Assembly: GCA_002049455.2 (NCBI GenBank)
Contig: KV919002.1
Location: forward strand, 1 to 64,000
Direction: 5' to 3'
DNA: 64,000 nucleotides
Origin: Porphyra umbilicalis
Lineage: Eukaryota > Rhodophyta > Bangiophyceae > Bangiales > Bangiaceae
The position numbers were made by a program, and so were the translations under genes. The notes under the pieces are model-generated. The model had not been told where the DNA came from. It did no database searches and saw nothing but the letters and a program-made list of their open reading frames with translations. Positions within the stretch are counted from its first letter, which is position 1. Each line of letters starts with the position of its first letter. This document shows positions 1 to 8,181 of this stretch, one piece after another.

Positions 1-101
1 AGCGTCCACAATGACAGCGCGTTGGCCGCCTCGGTCCCCGGCACCGCCGCGCCCGCCGCCGCCACCGCCGCCGCGTCATTGGTGGCAGCGGCGGCGCTCG
101 C

Positions 102-1727
102 GTGGGCGGCCCCGACGGCGACCTCCCGCCCGCTGCCGCCGCCGTGGCTGCTGTGGCCGCCGCCCCCCGGCGGTTGGTGGCAGAGACGGCGGCGGCGGTG
201 CGGGCGCCCGCCCGTGCCGACGGTGCGGGGTGGCTCGTGCGGGACGCGTCTGACGCGCCGGCGCCGACGCCCGCCGCCGAGGCGGCCACGGACGACGAGG
301 CGGCGCCGTTTGTGGAGGTGCCCTTCCCCCTGGCGCGCATCAAGACCTTTTACCGCCGCATTTCGAGGGTGGACGGCTGCGTCTCAGACTCGGTGTCCTT
401 CCGCGGGCTCCTCCGCATGCCCAGTCGGCCGGGCGTATTTTTCATCCCCCACGCGCTGATGAAGATGGGCGGCGCGACGTGTGGCACCGAGGGCCCGTCG
501 GGCGCCCTCCCCACGTGGGCCCTCCAACTGACGTCCGAGACGGATTTGGAGGCGCTGACCGACGCGCAGCGCGCGTACCTCCTCGGCTTGACCGGCATGG
601 TCGTGACGCGCGTGGACAATGTGCGGACGCGCGCGGCGGCCGAGGCGGCGGGCACGGTGGACCTGTGGGAGGTACTCTTTGCCAAACCGACGACCGCGAG
701 CATCTTTGTCGCGTCGCTCACGTGGCGGGACGTGTGGGTCGGCGTTGAGTTGGACGCCGCGCGGCGGTGTGGGATTGAGGAAACCCCCGTCGGCACCGTC
801 TACCTGTTTTTCTACCTCTCCCCGCCGACGCACTTGGAGTTGCAGCACTCGGCGGTGTACGCGGAGCCCAACAACTCGATCATTGTGGCGGTCGGCGGGC
901 AGTACCAGCGCGTGTGCGTGTATGGGGCCAACGCGTCCACGGCGGCCGCGCCGACGCCGCCGCCGCCGACGCTTGTTGATCCGACGAGCGACCTCGGCTT
1001 CCGCTCCTGCTTCCCGGCGGCCGCGGCGGTCGTGCGCGCCGACGGGTCGACGGCAGCCATGGCGGACGTGGCCGTCGGCGACGTGCTCCGCGTGTCGGCC
1101 GCCGGCGACGGGGGGTCGGCGGCGTCCTGGTCGGCCGTGTACATGTTTGCGCACCGGCTCGCCGGGGGGGCCTATGAGTTTGTCGAGTTGGCCACGTCGG
1201 ACGCGGGTCGGCCGACGCTCACCCTCTCGCCGGGGCACCTGGTGTACCTGGCCGACGGGCGGCTGGTGGCGGCCGCGGCGGTGGTCCCGGGTGACGGTTT
1301 GCAGCCGGCGGCGCCGCTGGCCGTTGTTGGGGCACCGCGGGGGGGTGGGGTGCGTGTGCCCGGCAATGGGTCCGCCGCCGCCGCCGCTGCGCCCGCCGCC
1401 CCCGCCGTGTGGGTGACAACCGTGACGCGGCGGCGGCTGCCCGGCTTGTACAACCCCATGACGCTCCACGGGGACTTGATCGTCGACGGGTACCGTGTCA
1501 GCACGTACACGACGGCCATGCCGCCGCGCCTCGGCGGCGTGCTGTCGGCGCCGCTCCGCGCGCTCTACGCGGCCACGGGGCTGTCGACGGGGTTGTTGGA
1601 GGGGGGCCCGAGCGCTACGCGCCCGCCGCGCTGTGGGCGTCGACGCGCGCGGCGGCTCGATCGGTGCTGTGGGGCTGACGTGCCTCCTCAGCGCGCGTTT
1701 GGGGGGATGGGCGCGGGAGGGGGGTGA
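102..1727 (+). CDS. Hedgehog-type Hint-domain protein 1 (5' end unresolved)
   Basis: A C-terminal Hint (Hedgehog/intein autoprocessing) module follows about 300 residues of unrecognised, probably extracellular sequence. The Hint part starts at the Cys codon at 1008-1010 in the motif SCFPA. It has a hydrophobic SPGHLVYL block in place of the usual T-x-x-H motif and ends with GLYNPMTLHGDLIVDG and STYTT. Hint domains cleave the bond before their first Cys, and in Hedgehog this joins a lipid to the released N-terminal part. No ATG opens this frame: a stop lies at 12-14, and the given start is only the first alternative start codon. A hydrophobic Ala-rich stretch that looks like a signal peptide is in another frame at 1-105, so the true start lies upstream or a frame change or intron is missing. 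The C-terminus seems shifted at the G run near 1600-1606: the alternative frame ends at 1678 with a tail resembling that of the second Hint gene. The domain call is firm, the ends are not. Confidence 0.75.
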   Translation: MGGPDGDLPPAAAAVAAVAAAPRRLVAETAAAVRAPARADGAGWLVRDASDAPAPTPAAEAATDDEAAPFVEVPFPLARIKTFYRRISRVDGCVSDSVSFRGLLRMPSRPGVFFIPHALMKMGGATCGTEGPSGALPTWALQLTSETDLEALTDAQRAYLLGLTGMVVTRVDNVRTRAAAEAAGTVDLWEVLFAKPTTASIFVASLTWRDVWVGVELDAARRCGIEETPVGTVYLFFYLSPPTHLELQHSAVYAEPNNSIIVAVGGQYQRVCVYGANASTAAAPTPPPPTLVDPTSDLGFRSCFPAAAAVVRADGSTAAMADVAVGDVLRVSAAGDGGSAASWSAVYMFAHRLAGGAYEFVELATSDAGRPTLTLSPGHLVYLADGRLVAAAAVVPGDGLQPAAPLAVVGAPRGGGVRVPGNGSAAAAAAPAAPAVWVTTVTRRRLPGLYNPMTLHGDLIVDGYRVSTYTTAMPPRLGGVLSAPLRALYAATGLSTGLLEGGPSATRPPRCGRRRARRLDRCCGADVPPQRAFGGMGAGGG

Positions 1728-3743
1728 GGCGTGGCACGATCGAGCGGCGGAGCGCCGCAGACACGATCGGGCTGGGGAGGTCGGGGCGAGACAAGATGGA
1801 GGACCAGAGTGCAGACAAAAGGGGGGCCTGGTGGGCATGGAGCTTCATGAGAAAGGTGGTGCGGAACTCCAAACAAACTTCATGCTGTACAGTGTCCGTC
1901 ACAGTGTTGTGCATCGCCCTTGCCCACGGTAGCCAGCTCCCCCATCTGAAGGCGTTTCTCATTCATCGTTTTGGTGGCTACTTTCTTGCTTCCCGGCAGA
2001 TCTGACCAGTGAGATGTCTGCTGCGCCGTGGAGCTTAACTGGGGGTGGGACACAAATGCCATTTCTGGCATACAGCCGTTCTCCCAAAAATCCCGCACTC
2101 CAACTGTTGCAAAAGAGTTCTAAATCGGCCTCTACGACCCCGCAGTCGAAGAAACAGGCGAGGGAAGAAACCTTGGAAAAACAACTTGCACTCTCACTTT
2201 GCAGGTTGCCCATTGTTGTCAGGAATTCCTCCCATGGAAGCGCCGCGTCACCCTACACTGCACGTCTGCGAGCTCTTGTGCGTGCTGCTCTGGCCAACGC
2301 GCCGTGAACTGGGCCGCTGCATCGGTGGTCCAGCTGTGCAGCGTGTGCAGGCGCAGCGCGTCACCTGTCATGTTGGGTTTCTCTGTCGGCTTCCTCGACG
2401 TTTGTGTCTGTGCCTGACACTCATCGGCACCCTCAGCGGTCATTCGAGGACACACAATGTCCATAAAATGGGTGGTGATCGCATCCCGGGATATCTGGGT
2501 GATAGGAAGGACGGCTCGAGCGAGGTGGGAGTGTCCGGAGTCTGATCCAGGGGGAGCCTCGCCCGCCAGACCGCTCCTCCTTTCCCTCGCGCAAGCCCAT
2601 ATGTCAGGGGCTGCTCGTGGCCGAGGTTCAACCTCGTTCGTGCGACATCCAGAATGTCCTGACAATCAGCACTGCAACGACAGTATCGTGCAGTCGGGTG
2701 GTCTTCAGCAGCTGATGGACACCATCGTGACACGATGATGGTGTGTGTCTACGAAGTTTCTCATTTTAACTTCGTGTGTTGGCACATCGAGAAGCTCGCT
2801 ACGAGATGGGTGGAGGCAGACGTGGGAGTGCAGTGGAATGGGGTCCTCGGCTGCTTGTGCCGCAGTGTGCGGCTGGCACGCGTCTCGTCTCGTCACCTGG
2901 ACGAACAAGGATGCGGTGCTCGAGGGTGCACAACAGGGGACCGCCGGTTCCGCTGGTCAACCTGTTCCAAGGAACCGCAGCGGCGCGTCAATGACCGGTG
3001 GCCGCGAGATGTGGCATCCATAATGGCTCGCCCACAGCAGGTTTCGCGAGGTCAGTTGAACTGAGGATTTGGCGCGGTCCGCCCATTGCATGAGCCCGGC
3101 AGGGAGCCCCGCTCGGCGGTGTTGCTGCCCGGCCCGCCGGCTGCGGTGCATCTGCACTCGGTGTGCAAAGACCCACCGGGTCAATCCTACAGCAATGTCG
3201 GCTACATGACCATCCATCACATCCCCCCTGTACTGTACAGTATTGACGCCAGTAAAAACAGAACGCCCCTCATCTCGGTGTTCCACGAATGCGTTGCGGC
3301 ACCGGCCTTGCGCGAGGCTCCAAGCGGGCCATCCCATCGCCGTACGCCGCGCGGGCCACGGACAGCGTGTGAGCTCCACCCAGCTCTGACCGGTGGTCGC
3401 TCACGCGAGGAGCCCGGCCTGAAGTCGTGACCCCCGCTTCCCAGACGTGCGTACACTCCACCGCACCCGTGCGTTGTTTGCCAGGGAGACCACGTCACAC
3501 TCGAGCTATGACGCATCCCCCAGCGGCGTGCGCCCGCCCGAGACGTGGCGGTGGAGCTGACTTCTCTGCGGACGACTGTGCGTTGGCCCTGAGCAGGATG
3601 AATTTCCATACTTGCGTTGCAACTTCCTCGGTGCCTACAAGATGGGGGGGAGGCTCGGCAGAAGCGACGCCCTTGTTGCACCACTCAACGCCACAGACCA
3701 AGCCAGCTCCGCACACGCACACCCTCGCTTCCATCCACGTGTG
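1728..3743. other. Intergenic region without recognisable gene
   Basis: Two kilobases of lower GC content with only short overlapping open frames that match no family I know. It holds two copies of a GTACAGT-type motif, at 1886-1893 in the 3' flank of the first Hint gene and at 3229-3241. I see no tRNA, repeat array or transposon end. Confidence 0.5.
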
Positions 3744-3872
3744 ATGCTGCCGACGCCCTGGCGCTCCATTACGCGCTCTGCTGTCGCCCGTTGTGCTGCT
3801 GCTGCCGCTTGGCCAACGACCACCCTTGCCACTGCTTCGGGTCCTCCCCAGCCACCACCTCCATCACACACG

Positions 3873-3903
<31 letters not shown>

Positions 3904-4270
3904 CACCCCCAAGAGGCACGCAACAGGGCATGGGCGCACCCGACTCGACGACAACTCCACCGCAGCCGCCGCCCCCCCCCCCGCCACCGCCGCCGCCGCC
4001 ACCCAACACCCCGACGGGCGCAGCACCGGCCATCGACTGGGACGCGGCTACCTCCCCGGCGCGGCCGGCGGCCTAAGTAACAAACCAAGCCACCGCCCCG
4101 CCATGCATCTCGGGGTCGCCACCGACGCTTCCGGCACTCCCGTCGACGACCTGACGCTCCGATTAGCTGAGGTGTCGACGACGTCGCCACCCCCGTCGCC
4201 GCCGCCGGCCCCGCCGAGCTCCCCGGTGGCGCCGCCCGAGGGGGGCGACGCCGACACGTCCAGCGCGTAG
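3744..4270 (+). CDS. Possible small proline-rich organelle-targeted protein, frame unresolved
   Basis: An ATG at 3744 opens a 110-residue frame to a stop at 4076. It begins with an Arg- and Ala-rich, acid-free stretch (MLPTPWRSITRSAVARCAAA) that resembles a mitochondrial presequence, then two long proline runs. A second frame from about 4103 to 4270 reads as plausible acidic coding sequence, with LTLRLAEVS and GGDADTSSA. Just after its stop the same frame reads LTGWQRRLGGELQDR. The pieces may be exons of one gene or one frame broken at the C runs near 3968-3977. I do not recognise a family. Confidence is low because proline and alanine runs arise easily in this GC-rich DNA. Confidence 0.25.
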
Positions 4271-4924
4271 CCGGCGGCCTAGGCCGACCTGACGGGGTGG
4301 CAGCGTCGGCTTGGCGGCGAGCTGCAAGATCGCGCCGTGGCGTTGGGGACGAGGTGTGTGCATGGAGTGAGTAGCCTCGACTCGTCTGGATTTTTGTTTG
4401 CGTTTGTTCTGAGACTGATTATTGGACGGGTCGCGGGCAAGACAGTTCAGTGACCGGGCTTTGAGCCGCGGCTACCAGGATGAGGGCGCCCACTCGGTTC
4501 TGTACGCGGGAGCGGGGGAGCACTGCGAAGAGCGAACGACGATGGTGGCGGACAAAGATGCACGCGCCACGGAGGAGGGGGCCCCAGCAGTCGGCGGTTG
4601 CGCCATGCCGAGGAGCCGCACACGAGGCCGAGGACAAACCGGCGGGGTGGCAGGGTTTTTGGTGTGCCGGGCGAGGCCACCAACTGTGTTGAAGGCCAGG
4701 GGGGACACGCGAGGCGGTACGTCACTTGGGCAGGCCGACCCAAGACACAAACTTGTACAGTACATTCTCTCACTGTTGGCACGGACCCATGTCTACCAGC
4801 GGGGTCCTCCAGGGGCCCCGCCGCACCGAGGCCCACCGCACTCGGCCCCCCGTTCCAGCCACGTCCCCCCTGGCGCTGACAGTTCCCCAGTCCTGCCCCC
4901 CCCACCCCCTGCGTGCCGCCGCGG
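4271..4924. other. Intergenic region, 3' flank of the EME1-like gene
   Basis: No recognised coding sequence apart from a possible continuation of the small proline-rich gene near 4283-4360. The motif TGTACAGTACA lies at 4754-4764, about 160 bases past the stop of the minus-strand EME1-like gene. Confidence 0.4.
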
Positions 4925-6772
4925 CTACGCCCCCACCCCCCCCGGCGGTGGGTCCCCCCGCTGAATCCGCCGCATCGGGTCTGCGCACGTAAACACCAGC
5001 GCGAGCGCGGCGGCCATGCTCGGCCCCAACCGCCGGTTCTTGTCCCCCACCCGCAGTTCAGCGAGCGCCGCCACCCCCCCCGGCTCTCCCACCGCCGCCA
5101 GCAACGCGCCGAGCGTCGGGTGCGCGCGCCGCACCGTCGCCGCGCGGCCGGCGGTGCAGCCCGGCACGCGGGTCAGCACGTCGAGGTAGGCCACCCCGTA
5201 CGAGCCGCCCCCTTCAATCGCCACGTCGACGCCGTCGGGGCCCGTCGCCGCCGCGGCGGCGCTGAGGAAGGCGGCGGCCGAGGAGGTGGACGGCAGCCGC
5301 GCCGCCGCCGCCGCCGCGCCATCGTCGGCGCCCGTCCCGTCGGCCACGACCGCGTGGCGGTCGTCGTTGCGCTTTTGGGCGCCCGCCCGCCTGGCGACGG
5401 CGTCGAGGAAGGTGGCGGGGCGCCGGTGCGGCGCGCCCGCAATCGCAATGGTGAGGCGCGCGAGGTAGTCGACGGCCGCGCCGACGGCGGGCACCTCCAT
5501 GTGGGTGATGCCCCACTCGACTTGCAGGAACGTCATGGCGTCCAGGACGGCCGTGCGGGACACAATGGGCGGGGTGTCAACGTCACCGCCGCCGCCGGCG
5601 CCGCCGCTCCGCCGGCGCCCCCCGGTACCAGCCGCCATCACTGCGGCCGCCTTGCAGTAGCCGTGCAAGTTGAGGAGGAGCAACTCGACGCGCACGCCGT
5701 CGCCGGCGAGCGCCAACGTCCGCTTTGCGTACGCGTTGAGCTCCCCCGCGTCGGTGACCATGCCGACAATGACCGCCGCGGGGAGCAACACCGCCACGCG
5801 GGGGAGCGCAACGACGCCGCGGCCGCCGACGCCCGGCGCGGCGGCAGCGGTGGCACCGCCCCCGCCGCCGCCCCCCCCCCCCCGCGACGGGAGGAACACG
5901 TCGACCTCGTCGCTCTCCGTCGCGCCCGGCGCGCGCGCCCACGTGATCGCGTACGGCACGCGGCTCGGCGCCACGCCGACGCGTCGTGGCAGCCGCCGCT
6001 CGAGCGCCGCCCGCACCACCGGCCCCGCCGTTGTCGACGCGAGCGCGTCAGAGAGGAGGAGCGCCACCTCCCCCGCGGCGGCGCCCGAGCGGAGGGGGTC
6101 CCGCGCCCACGCAGCGTCGATTTTGGCCGCCGCCACCGCCGCCTTGTCCGCCGCCTTGGCCGCCCGCGCCGCGTCGCGGGCGGCGGCGGACGCGGCCTTG
6201 GCGTCGGCCTTGGCCGCCCGCGCGCGCGCCGCGGCGGCGGCGCGGGCGGCTTTTTGGGCGGCGGCGGCGGCGGCCTTGGCGGCCTTGCGCGCGCGGGGGG
6301 AACCGCCATCGTCGTCGGCGTCGGCGTCGGCGGCGCCATCGGTGGCGGTGGCGGTCGCCGTGGCGGCTGCGGCAGGGCGGCCGCGGGGGCGCTTGCGGCC
6401 GCCGCGGGCGGCGGCAGGGGGCGGCGGCGGCGCCCGCGGCGGCGGCGCGTAGGTGGGATCGATCAGCGCCATGTCGTAGCCGCCCGTTTTGGCGTCGAGC
6501 GCCAAATCCAGCGCCTCGTCCGCGGCGCCAACGTTGCCGCGGGACTGGCCGAGGGCGGCGGCCAGGACGGGCGTGGTGGCGGTGGGGTGCAGCCGCCGCA
6601 GCGCGGCGACCGTTGCCGCGTCGGGGGGGGGGGGGTGCCGGGCGGTGACGTGGGGGGGGGGGGGGGGCACGCCGGCGGCGGTGGCGGTCGGGCGCGGGCT
6701 GGCGCCGCCGCCGTCGTCCGACTCGTCGACCAGGTCGACGAGGTCCGGCGCATCGTCCGCCACGCCGTACAT
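4925..6772 (-). CDS. EME1: EME1/MMS4-like subunit of the MUS81 structure-specific endonuclease
   Basis: EME1/MMS4 proteins are the non-catalytic partners of MUS81, which cuts branched DNA such as stalled forks and recombination intermediates in the nucleus. The 615-residue protein starts at the ATG MYGVADDAPDLVDL and has one exon. An acidic and proline-rich N-terminus comes first, then an Ala/Lys/Arg-rich basic region (about residues 125-221). A degenerate ERCC4 nuclease-like fold follows (about 265-470) with VPYAITWARAP, VAVLLPAAVIVGM and VEWGITHMEVPAVGAAVDYL. The C-terminus carries a helix-hairpin-helix (about 525-560, YLDVLTRVPGCTAGRAATV) and the GDKNRRLGPSMAAAL block that resembles the end of EME1. 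I see no ERKxxxD catalytic motif, as expected for the partner subunit. Length is near that of other EME1 proteins. The assignment rests on C-terminal similarity recalled from the family; a divergent XPF-like protein is the alternative. Confidence 0.7.
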   Translation of the reverse strand: MYGVADDAPDLVDLVDESDDGGGASPRPTATAAGVPPPPPHVTARHPPPPDAATVAALRRLHPTATTPVLAAALGQSRGNVGAADEALDLALDAKTGGYDMALIDPTYAPPPRAPPPPPAAARGGRKRPRGRPAAAATATATATDGAADADADDDGGSPRARKAAKAAAAAAQKAARAAAAARARAAKADAKAASAAARDAARAAKAADKAAVAAAKIDAAWARDPLRSGAAAGEVALLLSDALASTTAGPVVRAALERRLPRRVGVAPSRVPYAITWARAPGATESDEVDVFLPSRGGGGGGGGGATAAAAPGVGGRGVVALPRVAVLLPAAVIVGMVTDAGELNAYAKRTLALAGDGVRVELLLLNLHGYCKAAAVMAAGTGGRRRSGGAGGGGDVDTPPIVSRTAVLDAMTFLQVEWGITHMEVPAVGAAVDYLARLTIAIAGAPHRRPATFLDAVARRAGAQKRNDDRHAVVADGTGADDGAAAAAARLPSTSSAAAFLSAAAAATGPDGVDVAIEGGGSYGVAYLDVLTRVPGCTAGRAATVRRAHPTLGALLAAVGEPGGVAALAELRVGDKNRRLGPSMAAALALVFTCADPMRRIQRGDPPPGGVGA

Positions 6773-8181
6773 GGTGGGTGTGGGGGGAGGAGGGGCAACA
6801 CGTGGACGGGACAACGGGGAATGGGCACGCAATAGGGGGGGGAGGGGGAGCAAAGGAAGACTTTGCAACGGGGGTGGGCACGCGATGGGGGGGGGGGGCA
6901 AAGGCAGAGCAAAGGAGAACACACACGACGAGGGAGAGGACGCGGTGGAAAAGGACTCAAGGCCGTGCAAGGGGACACGTGCGGATCGACGGTGGAGCAG
7001 CGTGAGTGCGCGGCGTGGCGCCCCCAGACCAAAAGCGGGGTGCATCCAACGTCCCTTTTTCAAACCTTGCACATTGCATTTCAATTCCAAAGGACCGCGG
7101 AGCAGTTATATACATTTGCCAGCAGTGTACCCCTGGCCTTGACACCTCGGAAGCGTTTGAGATCTCGGATCACGAGAGAAGCAATGGGCCAACGGTTGAC
7201 AGTGGACAAAAAGAGGCGCTTGACGCCGTGGGTGGCGGGCCGACCCGCGTCGCAACGCTCGTGCGCGCGTGCGCGCCGTGCGGCCGTCCCCCGGTGGCCC
7301 GCCGCCCGTGGCCGTTCCCACACGCCCCACTGTCCCGCCCACGCGCCACGACGGGGCGGCCGACGCCGCGGGTGCCACGCCGCCACGCATCGCTGGCCCC
7401 CGCCGGCACCCGCGTTTCCCCATTGGGATGCCCGCCGCGGACAGGCGGGCGGGTGGCGGGGCGGCGGGGCCGCGGCAGGGGGGGGCCCAGCGGGGACCGC
7501 CCTCCCGCCGCCGCCCTCCCGCCGCCGCCCTCCCGCCGCCGCCTGACAGCCGGTCACCCACGGTGGGCGGGGGCGCGCCCTGGTTCCCGCCCCCGCCCGC
7601 AAGCGGCGGGCCGTGGGCGGGCGCCGCCCCCGCCACCGCGCCGCGGCCCGCGCGCGCGCCGTGGCGGGGGGCCGTCCGCGTCGGCCAAACGGGGGGAGCC
7701 CGCCCGCGCCCGCCGCCGCCCGCTCGGCGCGCGGCGGTGTCGCGCGTCGGCCGCGCGGCGCCCGCGGCGGCCGACCGGCGGGCGCGCGCGCGCGCGCCCG
7801 CGTCGGCCGCCCGTTGCGCGGCGCCGGCGCGGCAGTGGCGCCCCGGGGGGGCGCCGCCGCCGCCGCCGCCGCCTGCCCCGCGCACGCCGCCTGTGCGGTC
7901 GGCAGCCGCGCGCTGGCGGGTGGGTGCGCCCGCGGGGCGGGTGCGCCCGCCCCCGCCTTATGAAGCCCCCGCCTGGGCGCCACACGCGGGCGGGTGTTGC
8001 GGCGACGCGCTCGCTCCCACCGCCCGTCGGCCGTCGTCGGTCGTCGCACGGTGTCCTGTTTTTCTACCCCAGAGCCCCTTCCTCCCCCCCCCTTCACCCT
8101 CCCTCCCCCCCTTCCCCCTCCCTCCTCCCCCTCTTCCCCCCTCCATCTCCCCCGCCCGATTGCCGATATTTCCGCCACACC
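6773..8181. promoter_or_regulatory. Divergent promoter region between EME1-like and Hint-domain gene 2
   Basis: The two flanking genes are transcribed away from each other across 1.4 kb. The first 300 bases carry G runs; from about 7200 to 8150 the DNA is extremely G+C rich. A TATA-like TATATAA on the minus strand (7106-7112) lies 335 bases before the EME1 ATG. Just before the Hint ATG is a C-rich pyrimidine tract (about 8077-8155). Open frames run through this block on both strands but have no family similarity. Confidence 0.35.

Noticed and set aside
7006-8181. In-frame extension upstream of Hint gene 2
   Set aside because: The translation is proline/arginine noise and precedes a clear signal peptide at the ATG 8182.
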